Shown here: one piece after another, positions 25,718 through 34,704 of the stretch
Numbering within the stretch: the first letter of the stretch is position 1
How the letters are laid out: every line of letters starts with the position of its first letter
Assembly: GCA_916715765.1 (NCBI GenBank)
Contig: CAKAPG010000006.1
Location: 42,616-106,615 of the forward strand
Direction of reading: 5' to 3'
Length of the DNA stretch: 64,000 nucleotides
Source of the DNA: an uncultured Atopobium sp.
GTDB lineage: Bacteria > Actinomycetota > Coriobacteriia > Coriobacteriales > Atopobiaceae
The notes under the pieces: generated by a model
The model's input: the letters and a program-made list of their open reading frames with translations, nothing else
Told to the model about the DNA's origin: nothing
Database searches by the model: none
Made by a program: the position numbers and the translations under genes

Positions 25718-26462
25718 GAATATTATCCTTAAGCTGATCAAACTTTTTCTGACCAATACCAGAAACGCGCATCAAATCTTCAGTAGTCTTAAAGGGTCCG
25801 TTCTTTTGTCTATCTGCAACAATTCGCTTAGCCAATCCTTCTCCAACACCATGAAGCTTGGTAAATTCTTCTACAGTTGCTCGATTAATATCTACAACTG
25901 TTTTTTTGTCACTCTTCTTATCCGTTTGCTTATTGCTTGTGGCTTTATTTTGATCTGGCTGCAAGATATCTGGCGGCGCTTCTTCTCCCTTTCGAGGGAT
26001 ATAAATTTTTTGACCATCTTCTACAGGAGACGCAAGATTAATGCCTTGACTGTTGGCATCTTCAGTCAAGCCACCTGCTATTTGAATTGCGTCGTTTACA
26101 CGTGGATTTACCATCTGAAGTGCATACAAACCAGGCGATTTAACAGCCCCATCAACATGAACCATCATCTGAGGAGATGCTTCTTTAATCTTATGGTCAT
26201 CTCCTGGCTGCTCTGTAGACTTATCCTCTTGCGAGTGCTGTGGATTTTCCGCAACAATCGCGCTCTGTGTAGAGTTTGCCTGATTATGCGATCTGTCAAA
26301 AGACTCTGATGTTCCAGCGTTAATCATCCCAATAAATACAACTACTGAAACAATACCTAGGATAACCACAGCAATAACCGCTAAAAGTTGCTGCTTAGAG
26401 AGGTTAAACCTTCTCATCAATTTATTAATTATTTGAGTGCGGTTATTTGAAATCTGAGCCAT
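25710..26462 (-). CDS. comEA: ComEA-family DNA receptor
   Basis: A 250-residue membrane-anchored DNA-binding protein for transformation. It has a short cytoplasmic N-terminus, one membrane helix (LLAVIAVVILGIVSVVVFIGM), a polar linker, an SLBB domain (MMVHVDGAVKSPGLYAL, VNDAIQIAGGLTEDA) and C-terminal helix-hairpin-helix motifs (DINRATVEEFTKLHGVGEGL, FKTTEDLMRVSGIGQKKFDQL). GAGGTGATT precedes the ATG. It begins the comEA-comEC-holA run; both competence genes look intact, so the species may take up DNA. Confidence 0.93.
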   Translation of the reverse strand: MAQISNNRTQIINKLMRRFNLSKQQLLAVIAVVILGIVSVVVFIGMINAGTSESFDRSHNQANSTQSAIVAENPQHSQEDKSTEQPGDDHKIKEASPQMMVHVDGAVKSPGLYALQMVNPRVNDAIQIAGGLTEDANSQGINLASPVEDGQKIYIPRKGEEAPPDILQPDQNKATSNKQTDKKSDKKTVVDINRATVEEFTKLHGVGEGLAKRIVADRQKNGPFKTTEDLMRVSGIGQKKFDQLKDNIRV

Positions 26463-26649
26463 ACAATCACCTCAGATTTATATTCAACTATTAGGTTAAC
26501 GAGAAACACAACTTTTAAATATTTATCTAGTGATCTTTTCATAAAACTGCTGGTAATCTGACACAGTTATAAACAATTTGCAGATAAGTGAAGCAAACTG
26601 AAATCAACAAAATTGTCCTAAATAAGATTATCAATCCACTCAAATAAAA

Positions 26650-26674
26650 AATCCGCCCCTTCACGGGACGGATT
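26650..26674 (-). terminator. Terminator downstream of thiI
   Basis: A 10-bp stem (AATCCGTCCC/GGGGCGGATT, one G-U pair) with a 5-base loop, then TTTTTATTTG on the minus strand. It lies about 50 bp past the thiI stop and ends the mihF-gmk-rpoZ-thiI run before the comEA promoter region (26463-26640), in which I saw no other feature. Confidence 0.85.
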
Positions 26675-26726
26675 CTTAAAATGCATCTAAGCAAAGCCAT
26701 CAAAGCCTTTGATCTGCAGGAATATC

Positions 26727-27971
26727 CTAGTCAGTAATAAACTCTGCAGGAGCCAGTTCTCTATGGCGAGCAGCAAGCGCTTTAGGCGGCTTATATGAAG
26801 GGCACTGGCTAAAGTCAATGTACTCAATATGCTGCATAAGGTCATCAATCATGGCTTCATGGTCAAAAGAATTCCATGCCTCAAGAACTTCTCGTATTCT
26901 TGCATGAGTCTCAGGACGCCGAGGCATAAACAATGTGCAGCAATCAGGAGCCGTCTGCGTTGAGATATCAAACGTATTGATATCTTGGGCGCGACGAATA
27001 ATCTCTTGCTTGTCAGAGCCAATCAGAGGCCTCAAAACAGGTATGGTGACTGCCTCGTTGACAGCAGCAATGTTATCAAGTGTCTGAGAAGCAACTTGGC
27101 CAAGTGACTCACCAGTTACCAGCGCTTTAGCGCCCTCAAGCTCTGCAATCTTTTGTGCAATGATGTACATCACGCGACGATACATAATGACACGAAGAGC
27201 CTGTGGAACAGCAAGAGAAATCTCACGCTGATGCTCGCCAAAAGGCACAACATACATTCTGCCAATAAGACCAGCGGGCTCAAGTGCCTCAATAATATCC
27301 TGACACAGATATTCACTGGTATCGGAAGTCATAGGTCGGCCAGAGAAGTGAACTGGAATTACTGTAGCACCTCTGCGACCAACCATCCATGTTGCAACAG
27401 GAGAATCAATACCGCTTGAAAGAAGCGATACTACTTTGCCAGCGGTGCCAACAGGAAGACCACCAACGCCGTGAATAGATGCAGCGTAAACGTATGCGTT
27501 ACCCTGAACAACGTGTACATAAACCGTCATATCCGGATTATGCATCTGAACTTTTTTATCAGGGAAATTCTCGCAAAGGGCTGCGCCTACAAGCTGGTTA
27601 ATCTCAATGGAATGCTTTGGATAGACCGTTGAGGAACGGCGAGCATGCACTTTGAACGTAGTAAAGTCACCGGACTCCCCCAGCGCCTTCACGGCAGCGT
27701 TACAAAACTCCTGCTCATCTAAGCCACAGCGATATGCCAGAGAAGCGCGAGCAACGCCGGGAACTTGGGCCACAGCATGTTGCAGCTCTTCAGTTGCTTG
27801 TTTATCAGTAGTTTCTACAAGAAGGTAGCCAGAAATGCGAGAAACCCCCGCCACTGGAAAGTGTCGGAGGGCTCGTCGCAAATTTGTTACCAACTGATTT
27901 TCAAAAGTGGATCGGTTCTTACCCTTTAAACCAATTTCGTGGTAGTGAACCAGACATACTCTTTCAGTCAT
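26727..27971 (-). CDS. thiI: tRNA uracil 4-sulfurtransferase ThiI
   Basis: A 414-residue enzyme that makes 4-thiouridine at tRNA position 8 and may supply sulfur for thiamine. The N-terminal ferredoxin-like/THUMP region (CLVHYHEIGLKGKNR, SIHGVGGLPVGTAGKVVSLL) is followed by an adenylating PP-loop, LSSGIDSPVATW, a variant of SGGxDS. It also has GESLGQVASQTLDN and DCCTLFMPRRPETHA. No C-terminal rhodanese domain is present, as in other Gram-positive versions. It starts 5 bp after the rpoZ stop with only a weak ribosome site. Confidence 0.93.
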   Translation of the reverse strand: MTERVCLVHYHEIGLKGKNRSTFENQLVTNLRRALRHFPVAGVSRISGYLLVETTDKQATEELQHAVAQVPGVARASLAYRCGLDEQEFCNAAVKALGESGDFTTFKVHARRSSTVYPKHSIEINQLVGAALCENFPDKKVQMHNPDMTVYVHVVQGNAYVYAASIHGVGGLPVGTAGKVVSLLSSGIDSPVATWMVGRRGATVIPVHFSGRPMTSDTSEYLCQDIIEALEPAGLIGRMYVVPFGEHQREISLAVPQALRVIMYRRVMYIIAQKIAELEGAKALVTGESLGQVASQTLDNIAAVNEAVTIPVLRPLIGSDKQEIIRRAQDINTFDISTQTAPDCCTLFMPRRPETHARIREVLEAWNSFDHEAMIDDLMQHIEYIDFSQCPSYKPPKALAARHRELAPAEFITD

Positions 27972-27976
27972 AACTC

Positions 27977-28261
27977 TTAATAAACGATGGTGTTCTCGCC
28001 CTTAATTGCCTCGTCAAAAGACTCTTTAACAAAGCCAAGGGTACCGTCGTTAATCTCTTTCATAGCAATAGAGACAGAATCTTTACCACTTGCAACAGTA
28101 GTAATGTCATCAAAATCCTGAACAGCGGTTACACGCAGGTGCTGACCGTGAAGCATGTTGTTAATATCGCAAGCGCGCTTAGAAGCAAGAGAGCAAAGCA
28201 AGAATGGATTCTGCTCAGTCTTCTGAAGCAGGCTGTCAATCTCAGGCTTAATAACAGACAT
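27977..28261 (-). CDS. rpoZ: RNA polymerase subunit omega
   Basis: A 94-residue assembly subunit of RNA polymerase. It has the omega signature: INSL-like DSLLQKTEQNPFLLCSLASKRACDINNML followed by DDITTVASGKDSVSIAMKEI (conserved positions only). It overlaps the gmk stop by one base (TAATG). Next to gmk is its standard position. Confidence 0.9.
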   Translation of the reverse strand: MSVIKPEIDSLLQKTEQNPFLLCSLASKRACDINNMLHGQHLRVTAVQDFDDITTVASGKDSVSIAMKEINDGTLGFVKESFDEAIKGENTIVY

Positions 28262-28839
28262 TAAAGCTGACCTCCGTCTGATTCATAGTCATCAAAAACT
28301 TCCTCAAGCTTGCTGAGAGCAGTCTCAAGGTTGTCGTTCACAATGCAAACAGTATAGTCGTTTGCATACTCCATTTCACGTGACGCATTAGAAAGTCTTG
28401 TAGAAATGGTCTTCTCGTCTTCTGTGCCACGACCTCTAAGGCGCTGTTCAAGCTCTTCAAATGAAGGTGGCTTAATAAAGACGAGAATGGCGTTGGGATA
28501 TTGTTTGTGGACCATAAGTCCACCCTGAACGTCAATCTCTAGAACAACAGACTGACCTGCAGAAATCAGGCGATCAACCTCGGATTTGAGCGTGCCATAG
28601 CAATGGCCATGAACATGAGCCCACTCAAGGAATTCACCAGCATCAACGCGCTTTTTAAATTCTTCATCGGAGAGAAAATGATACGCAACTCCATCGACTT
28701 CTCCTGGTCGTGGAGAGCGTGTAGTAGCCGAAACCGTCAGGCCTAGGTTTGGGCGCTTGTCCCTCAACAGAGAGACAAGCGTTCCTTTTCCTACACCTGA
28801 CGGTCCAGATACTACAAAAAGTTTGGCTGAACGAGCCAC
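28261..28839 (-). CDS. gmk: Guanylate kinase
   Basis: A 192-residue enzyme converting GMP to GDP. P-loop GPSGVGKGTL, the GMP-binding region TRSPRPGEVDGVAYHFLS, FLEWAHVHGHCYGT and EIDVQGGLMV are all present. The GTG start at 28839 overlaps the mihF stop (TAGTG), so the two are coupled. Confidence 0.96.
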   Translation of the reverse strand: MARSAKLFVVSGPSGVGKGTLVSLLRDKRPNLGLTVSATTRSPRPGEVDGVAYHFLSDEEFKKRVDAGEFLEWAHVHGHCYGTLKSEVDRLISAGQSVVLEIDVQGGLMVHKQYPNAILVFIKPPSFEELEQRLRGRGTEDEKTISTRLSNASREMEYANDYTVCIVNDNLETALSKLEEVFDDYESDGGQL

Positions 28840-29147
28840 TACTTGGTCAGTGCCTCGAGGAGCTGCTCACGCTGACGAGCGCCAAGGCCCTTAACGCGGC
28901 GAGTTGCGGAAATTCCGAGCTCGTCCATAATCTTTGCTGCCTTTGCCTTGCCATAGCCAGGAAGGGACTCGATAAGAGCGGAAACCTTCATACGCTCAGC
29001 AATAGGATCGGTAGAATCAAGGACCTCTTTAAGGGAGACCTTACCAGTCTTAACCTTCTCGCGAAGCTCTGCGCGAGCGTGACGAGCCTGAGCTGCCTTC
29101 TCAAGTGCTGCCTTGCGCTGCTCATCGGTAAGTGTAGGTAGAGCCAT
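28839..29147 (-). CDS. mihF: Actinobacterial-type integration host factor (mIHF)
   Basis: A 102-residue nucleoid-associated DNA-binding protein unrelated in sequence to proteobacterial IHF. It has an N-terminal helix rich in Ala/Arg/Lys (QRKAALEKAAQARHARAELR), then a helix-two-turn-helix domain (MKVSALIESLPGYGKAKAAK, RRVKGLGARQREQLLEAL). The ATG at 29147 has GGAGG 5 bases upstream, which decides it over an in-frame ATG 15 bases earlier. The mihF-gmk-rpoZ order is an actinobacterial hallmark. Confidence 0.93.
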   Translation of the reverse strand: MALPTLTDEQRKAALEKAAQARHARAELREKVKTGKVSLKEVLDSTDPIAERMKVSALIESLPGYGKAKAAKIMDELGISATRRVKGLGARQREQLLEALTK

Positions 29148-29165
29148 TGTTCCTCCAAACATCGT

Positions 29166-29186
29166 TTTCGTACGTCATATACGAAA
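29166..29186. promoter_or_regulatory. Perfect inverted repeat before mihF
   Basis: TTTCGTA and TACGAAA flank a 7-base spacer in the mihF leader, about 20 bases before the start codon. It could be an operator or an mRNA hairpin. The nearby AT-rich pair GGTTTTT/AAAAACC (about 29250-29280) may be a weak terminator for pyrF. Confidence 0.35.
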
Positions 29187-29310
29187 CTCAATTTAATGTG
29201 CCTTTTGCACTTCAGCAAAATAGTTTGCCACATAACACGTTATTTACAAGGGGTTTTTTAATATTTACGCATCAAAAACCACCTGTTCACCATAATTCCA
29301 AAAACTTTTG

Positions 29311-30042
29311 CTAATTTTTAAGCTCAGAAATGATGGCTTCAAATGCTTCAACTGGATCGTTTGCGCAGGTAATTGGCCTACCAACTACCAATTTGCTTGC
29401 TCCGGCCTTAATTGCTGCAGAAGGTGTGGAGATTCTGACTTGATCGCCCTTCTCGGCACCTTCTGGACGAACTCCTGGGGTCACGATGAGAGCATTTGGT
29501 CCCAAAAGCTCTCTCATTTCCTGTGCTTCCTGGGGCGAGCAGACAATTCCGTCAGCGCCCGCGTTATAAGAAAGAGAAGCCAAACGAGCAACCTCGTCCT
29601 TAATGGAACCATCAACACCAATGGAATGGAGTGCATCCTCGTCCATGCTGGTGAGGACAGAAATAGCTACTAGCTTGGTGCGGCCAGACTCATCAACGCC
29701 ACGCTCTACGGCAGCCTCTTCTGCACCCTCACGACCAGCAGCAATCATCTGAGCAGTTCCCAGACCGTGAATAGAAAGAATGTCTGCGCCAGAAAGCGAT
29801 GCAGAGTGGACAGCGCCTTTAACCTGGAATGGAATGTCATGCACCTTGAGGTCAAGGAACACCTTGAAGCCACGTGCGTGCATCTCGTCTACCATCGAGG
29901 GTCCGTAGCGGTAAAAGAGCGTCATACCAACCTTAACCCAGCGTGCATGTCCGGCGAGAAGATCGGTAAGCTCCAGAGCTCTTTCTCTTGTGCAATCAAG
30001 CGCAACAATAACGGCGTCGCGTGCCTGCTCGTCTGTTAGCAT
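29311..30042 (-). CDS. pyrF: Orotidine 5'-phosphate decarboxylase
   Basis: A 243-residue enzyme for the last step of UMP synthesis. The catalytic region is VFLDLKVHDIPFQVKGAV (D-x-K-x2-D pattern), preceded by VIVALDCTRERALEL and WVKVGMTLF, and ending in IVTPGVRPEG and LVVGRPITCANDP. It overlaps the pyrD stop by 7 bases. It is the last gene of the pyr run. Confidence 0.96.
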   Translation of the reverse strand: MLTDEQARDAVIVALDCTRERALELTDLLAGHARWVKVGMTLFYRYGPSMVDEMHARGFKVFLDLKVHDIPFQVKGAVHSASLSGADILSIHGLGTAQMIAAGREGAEEAAVERGVDESGRTKLVAISVLTSMDEDALHSIGVDGSIKDEVARLASLSYNAGADGIVCSPQEAQEMRELLGPNALIVTPGVRPEGAEKGDQVRISTPSAAIKAGASKLVVGRPITCANDPVEAFEAIISELKN

Positions 30043-30962
30043 TCAACAGCTCCAATCAGCTCGTGGATGTCAGATACTCCCTGAGACTTTGCCCAGTCAG
30101 TAAGCTCGTTCAGAATACGTGGAGCACACATTGGGTCGTAAAGGTTTGCAGAACCAACCGAGACAGCCGTAGCGCCCGCAAGGATAAACTCTGCAGCATC
30201 CTCGCCCGTTTCTACGCCGCCAACGCCGCAGATAGGAATAGAAACCGCACTTGCACACTCCCAAACCATGCGAACAGCAGCGTTATGACAAAGAGGACCA
30301 CTGAGGCCGCCAGTTGGCTTAGAGAGCCTACTCTTTCTGGTGTGGACGTTAATTGACATGCCTGGAATAGAGTTGATGAGCGTAAGACCATCAGCGCCTG
30401 CGGCCTCAAAAGCTTTACCAATCTCGGCAACATTGACGGGAGCCATCTTGACCAAGATAGGCAGCTTTGTCAGAGGACGAACTGCCTTCATAATCTCTGT
30501 GGCCTGCTCAGGAGTGCCGCCCAGGGGCTTGCCGCCCTTCTCGAGATTTGGACAGCTTACGTTAAGCTCAATAGCTGAAATATGTGGATTAAGCTCTTCA
30601 AGGCGCTCGACAACGTCAATCATCTCTTGGACGGAATGTGCTGCCATCTGCATGATAACGCGCGTACCACGGCCCTCAAGGTCCTTCATGTAGTCATCGG
30701 TATGGGCGATAAAATCGTCCACTCCAGGATTAGCAAGACCAACGCTATTCATCATGCCGCCGTTGAGCTCGCACATGCGAGGAGCAGGGTTTCCTTCCCA
30801 GGGAACACGGGCGACGCCCTTCATGGTAATTGCGCCAAGCAGAGAAACGTCGTAGAAGCCCTCAAACTGCCAGCCGTAACCAAAGGTACCCGCGGCGGTG
30901 TTGATAGGGTTTTTCATCTGGATGCCACCCAGATTAACGGCCATTTTTACCTGATCTACCAT
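30036..30962 (-). CDS. pyrD: Dihydroorotate dehydrogenase, class 1B catalytic subunit
   Basis: A 308-residue FMN enzyme that pairs with PyrK to reduce NAD. The conserved segments are INTAAGTFGYGWQFEG, NSVGLANPGVDDF, the catalytic-cysteine loop ELNVSCPNLEKGGKPLGG, LPILVKMAPVN, GGLSGPLCHNAAVRMV, GVGGVETGEDAAEFI and SVGSANLYDP. The adjacent pyrK shows class 1B. It overlaps both pyrK and pyrF. Confidence 0.96.
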   Translation of the reverse strand: MVDQVKMAVNLGGIQMKNPINTAAGTFGYGWQFEGFYDVSLLGAITMKGVARVPWEGNPAPRMCELNGGMMNSVGLANPGVDDFIAHTDDYMKDLEGRGTRVIMQMAAHSVQEMIDVVERLEELNPHISAIELNVSCPNLEKGGKPLGGTPEQATEIMKAVRPLTKLPILVKMAPVNVAEIGKAFEAAGADGLTLINSIPGMSINVHTRKSRLSKPTGGLSGPLCHNAAVRMVWECASAVSIPICGVGGVETGEDAAEFILAGATAVSVGSANLYDPMCAPRILNELTDWAKSQGVSDIHELIGAVEC

Positions 30963-31750
30963 GCGATCTCCTTTGCCTCAAAGACAGGTCCAACCATGCA
31001 AGCAGACGCATAGCCGCCCTTAGCAAGTGGGACATTGCAGGTGTTACATGCACCAAAGGCGCAGCTCATCATACGCTCCATAGAAACCTGGCAGGCAACG
31101 TTATGGGCAATGGCAAGTTTGGCCACACTTCTCATCATAGGCTCAGGACCGCAGGTATAGACGGCATCCCAAACGCCCTGACTCAAAGGCTCTTCCAAAG
31201 CTGCTGTTACAAAACCCTTGATACCCTTGGAACCATCATCTGTTGTGACATACACGTTCTGTGCGCCTAGCGCGAGAAGATCTTCTTCTCCAAAGAGTTT
31301 CTCGGCAGTCTGCGCACCAATAACCGCGTCGAACTCAACGCCAAGCTCAGTAAGCTTACGAGCCGCTGCGATAATTGGTGTGATGCCCACACCACCTGCT
31401 ACCAACACACTTCTCTTGCTAGAGGCGTTAAGACGCCAGGGACGACCGCACGGAGCTGTCATGTCGCTGGTGTCCCCTGGCTTCATCTGAGAGAGCCTAC
31501 GGGTGCCCTCGCCCACTGTTGCGTAAATAAGCTCCAGCGTATCGGTTGCTTTATCAGCAAGCGAGAAGGACAGTGGGATGCGAAGAATATGGCGCTTATC
31601 GCCTGGGACGTTGACGTTTACAAACTGGCCAGGTTCCAAGGACTTACAAAGGCCTGGTACTTTAAGCTGAGCTCTATACAGATTCTGGGCAACCTGGGTA
31701 TTGCTCAGAACTGTAAAGTCAAATACCTGTACATTTCCACGTAGTGGCAT
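30956..31750 (-). CDS. pyrK: Dihydroorotate dehydrogenase electron-transfer subunit
   Basis: A 264-residue FAD/[2Fe-2S] partner of PyrD that passes electrons to NAD. It has a flavin domain (RIPLSFSLADK), the nucleotide-binding GGVGITPIIAAARKL, CGPEPMMRSVAKLA and the iron-sulfur cysteines in CAFGACNTCNVPLA followed by a fourth cysteine in SACMVGPVF. Its start overlaps the pyrC stop. Confidence 0.95.
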   Translation of the reverse strand: MPLRGNVQVFDFTVLSNTQVAQNLYRAQLKVPGLCKSLEPGQFVNVNVPGDKRHILRIPLSFSLADKATDTLELIYATVGEGTRRLSQMKPGDTSDMTAPCGRPWRLNASSKRSVLVAGGVGITPIIAAARKLTELGVEFDAVIGAQTAEKLFGEEDLLALGAQNVYVTTDDGSKGIKGFVTAALEEPLSQGVWDAVYTCGPEPMMRSVAKLAIAHNVACQVSMERMMSCAFGACNTCNVPLAKGGYASACMVGPVFEAKEIAW

Positions 31751-33057
31751 TACTTTTCCCCTCCAGGAACAACTACCTCATTGGCAAGAACACGCTTGCC
31801 GTCAACAAACACATCAGTTGCAACGCCATAAAGCTCTGCGCCAATAAAGGCCGAGTTCTTAGACTTGCTCTCAAAATACTCTGGCGTAATCTGAACCTTC
31901 TTTTCTGGGTCAAAAAGGGTCAGATCAGCCTTATAGCCAGCAGCAATCTTAACAGGCTCAAGGCGCAGAATACGACGAGGATTAACGGCCATAGCGCGGA
32001 CAAGGCCCGTAAAGGACAGCTTGTTGGTGCGCACCATATTGGTGATCATCAGAGGCAGCGAGGTCTCAAGGCCAATGCAGCCAAAGTAAGAGATTTCCCA
32101 CTCACAGTCCTTCTCGTGAGCTGCATGAGGTGCATGGTCGGTAACAATGCAATCAACCGTACCATCTGCAACAGCGGCCTGAAGCGCAAGGGCATCCTCA
32201 GCGGTTCTGAGTGGTGGATTCATCTTAAGGTTGGTGTTATAGGTATCAGTGATGTCGTCCTCAGACAAGAAGAGATGGTGAGGGCAAACCTCTGCGGTAA
32301 CCGGCAGACCTTCCTTCTTAGCTGCGCGTACCAGCTCTGCTCCCCTGCCCGTTGAAATGTGGCAGATGTGCAGAGGGCAACCGGTAAGGCGGCAGAGATC
32401 AATGTCTCTGGAAATCTCCAGCTCCTCGCCAAGTGCTGGCCAGCCAAACATACCAAGTCGCGTGCTTGCGCGGCCCTCGTTAACAACGCCGCCAGCACTG
32501 ATAGACTCAATCTCGCAGTGAGCGGCAACAACGCGATCAAACTGGGAAACGTACTCCATAACGGTACGCATCATACCAGCGCTTTGGACGCCGTGGCCGT
32601 CATCAGAGAATGCGGATGCTCCCTCGTCAACCATGTTGCCAATTTCAGCAAGCTCTTGTCCCTTAGAGCCCTTGGTAAGGGCACCCATCGGACGAACATG
32701 AATAAGGCCAACCTCATTGCCGCGGTCAATCTGGAAACGAACAGCTGGTCCATTATCGGTAACAGGATTGGTGTTTGGCATGGTAGCGACATCAGTAAAG
32801 CCACCGTGAACCGCAGCTCTAGAGCCCGTCTCAATAGTCTCTTTGTACTCAAAACCAGGGTCTCTAAAGTGGACGTGCATATCAACAAGACCAGGAGCTA
32901 ATACCTTACCTTTTGCATCAATAACGGTATCGCCCTCTTGAGGTGCAACAGTTGCTGCAACTTCAGCAATAGTTTCTCCCTCAATACGAACGTCCATTAC
33001 GGCATCAAGGTTAAGCTGTGGGTCTACAACACGTGCGCCCTTAAGCAGAAATGCCAT
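31750..33057 (-). CDS. pyrC: Dihydroorotase
   Basis: A 435-residue zinc amidohydrolase, type I, that closes carbamoyl-aspartate to dihydroorotate. Visible motifs are GLVDMHVHFRDPGFEYKE, TMPNTNPVTDNG, a histidine in AAHCEI, CHISTG, AEVCPHHL and the catalytic VTDHAPH. GGAGGAGA precedes the ATG inside the end of pyrB (17-base overlap). Confidence 0.96.
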   Translation of the reverse strand: MAFLLKGARVVDPQLNLDAVMDVRIEGETIAEVAATVAPQEGDTVIDAKGKVLAPGLVDMHVHFRDPGFEYKETIETGSRAAVHGGFTDVATMPNTNPVTDNGPAVRFQIDRGNEVGLIHVRPMGALTKGSKGQELAEIGNMVDEGASAFSDDGHGVQSAGMMRTVMEYVSQFDRVVAAHCEIESISAGGVVNEGRASTRLGMFGWPALGEELEISRDIDLCRLTGCPLHICHISTGRGAELVRAAKKEGLPVTAEVCPHHLFLSEDDITDTYNTNLKMNPPLRTAEDALALQAAVADGTVDCIVTDHAPHAAHEKDCEWEISYFGCIGLETSLPLMITNMVRTNKLSFTGLVRAMAVNPRRILRLEPVKIAAGYKADLTLFDPEKKVQITPEYFESKSKNSAFIGAELYGVATDVFVDGKRVLANEVVVPGGEK

Positions 33058-33976
33058 CAGAGTCTCCTCCCAAAAGCAGGTACATTGCGGCCATGCGCGT
33101 CAAAACGCCTGCATTGACCTGGTCAAGAATACGAGAGCGAGCGCAATCGGCCACTTCGCTGTTAATCTCCATACCGCGATTCATAGGTCCTGGGTGGCAG
33201 ATGATTGCCTCAGGCTTCATCAGCTTGCTGCGGCGCTCGTCAAGGCCCCAAAGTCTGTTGTACTCACGGCGAGAAGGAATAGGAGCTCCTTCCATACGCT
33301 CCAGCTGCACGCGAAGCATGTACACGACATCCACATCGCCAATGACTTCATCAAAGTGTGAGGTCTGAGAGCAACCAAACCAACTTGGATCGTCTACGTG
33401 GAATGTTGGGGGACCAACCAGAACAACCTCTGCGCCCATAGTCTTAAGCGCTGGCACCAAAGAACCAACAACGCGGCTGTGAGATAGGTCACCAACAATG
33501 GCAACTTTAAGGCCGTCAAGGTGTCCAAAGTTCTTGCGAATGGTATAGAGGTCAAGCATTGCCTGCGTTGGATGCTGATGCTTACCGTCACCAGCGTTAA
33601 TGACAACCGCATCAGTGTGCTCAGTAATCTTTTGTGGCGTACCTGCAAGTCTTGCACGGCAGATAAACATATCAACGTTCATTGCATCGATAGTCTGAAT
33701 GGTGTCTGCCAGCGACTCTCCCTTAACAACAGACGAGGTTGAACCTCCCATGTTCAGAGCGTCAGCAGAGAGGCGTTTCTCGGCAAGCTCAAATGAAGAG
33801 CGAGTCCTGGTAGAAGGCTCCAAAAACAGATTGACAATGGTGCGGCCGCGAAGTGCTGGGACCTTTTTAATATCTCTGTTATTTACCGCTTCAAACGACT
33901 GAGCAGTATCAAGAATCTGCTGGATGTCGTCACGAGTCAAACTGTTTGTATCAATCAAATGTTTAACCGAAAGCAT
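33041..33976 (-). CDS. pyrB: Aspartate carbamoyltransferase catalytic subunit
   Basis: A 311-residue enzyme for the committed step of pyrimidine synthesis. The carbamoyl-phosphate site is EPSTRTRSSFELAEKRL, with GKHQHPTQAMLD, AIVGDLSHSRVVGS and HPGPMNRG. No regulatory PyrI gene is adjacent. It overlaps the pyrR stop (TAATG) and pyrC. Confidence 0.97.
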   Translation of the reverse strand: MLSVKHLIDTNSLTRDDIQQILDTAQSFEAVNNRDIKKVPALRGRTIVNLFLEPSTRTRSSFELAEKRLSADALNMGGSTSSVVKGESLADTIQTIDAMNVDMFICRARLAGTPQKITEHTDAVVINAGDGKHQHPTQAMLDLYTIRKNFGHLDGLKVAIVGDLSHSRVVGSLVPALKTMGAEVVLVGPPTFHVDDPSWFGCSQTSHFDEVIGDVDVVYMLRVQLERMEGAPIPSRREYNRLWGLDERRSKLMKPEAIICHPGPMNRGMEINSEVADCARSRILDQVNAGVLTRMAAMYLLLGGDSDGISA

Positions 33977-34551
33977 TAGTTTCCTCCCTCAATAAAGGGG
34001 TCAGAAAAGTCAGCTTCATACAGCAAGACGCAGTCCTGACCATCAATTTCTTTAACATTTAAGCTGACTACCTGGCTCTTTGATGAAGGAACGTTCTTTC
34101 CCACATAGTCAGGTCTAATAGGAAGCTCGCGGTGACCGCGATCAACTACTACAGCTAGCTGAACACGCTCAGGGCGGCCATAATCAATGAGAGCGTCAAG
34201 GGCTGCTCTGATAGTTCTTCCGGTCTGAAGAACGTCATCTACCAGCACAACACTTGTGCCCGTAATATCAAAATCGATATTAGTTGCATGAAGTACCGGT
34301 GCAGTATTTCTTCTAAAATCATCGCGATAAAAGCTGATATCAAGCGAGCCAACTTTTGGCTTACATCCGGTGAAGCTCAAAATCTTTTCCGCAAGACGAG
34401 AAGCCAAAACTTCTCCACGGCGAATAATGCCTACGAGAGCAACGTTTTCAATTGAATCGTTATTCTCGACAATTTCGTGAGCAATTCGTGTAAGCATGCG
34501 GTCAAGGGACTGCTCGTCCACAATGAGAGAGTGCGAACTTTCTTGAGCCAT
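33976..34551 (-). CDS. pyrR: PyrR attenuation regulator / uracil phosphoribosyltransferase
   Basis: A 191-residue RNA-binding regulator that binds UMP and promotes termination in pyr leaders, with some UPRTase activity. The PRPP-binding loop is VVLVDDVLQTGRTIRAALDAL; GIIRRGEVLASRLA, LDISFYRDDF and VVDRGHRELPIRPDYVGKN are typical of PyrR. GGAGG precedes the ATG. It is the first gene of pyrRBCKDF and directly follows a leader terminator on which it would act. Confidence 0.95.
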   Translation of the reverse strand: MAQESSHSLIVDEQSLDRMLTRIAHEIVENNDSIENVALVGIIRRGEVLASRLAEKILSFTGCKPKVGSLDISFYRDDFRRNTAPVLHATNIDFDITGTSVVLVDDVLQTGRTIRAALDALIDYGRPERVQLAVVVDRGHRELPIRPDYVGKNVPSSKSQVVSLNVKEIDGQDCVLLYEADFSDPFIEGGN

Positions 34552-34562
34552 AGCGCCTCCAA

Positions 34563-34644
34563 TAAAAAAGATACCTCACCTGGCCAGGCACAAGGTATCC
34601 AAAAGGCAAAACTATGACTATGAGCCTTACGGGTATCTCGTACC
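34563..34644 (-). promoter_or_regulatory. pyr operon leader attenuator
   Basis: Just before pyrR a terminator hairpin (34570-34599, arms GATACC/GGTATC plus inner pairs) is followed by TTTTTT. Upstream, GGTACGAGATACC (34632-34644 complement) and an AAGGC/GCCTT pair can form an alternative structure that captures the GGATACC arm. The two folds exclude each other, as expected of a PyrR-controlled attenuator. A TACAAT box near 34670 may be the -10. Confidence 0.6.
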
Positions 34645-34704
34645 ACATTTAAAGACACACATATTGTACTCGTACAGAACCTAACTTTTGGTTAGGAATT
34701 TTAA

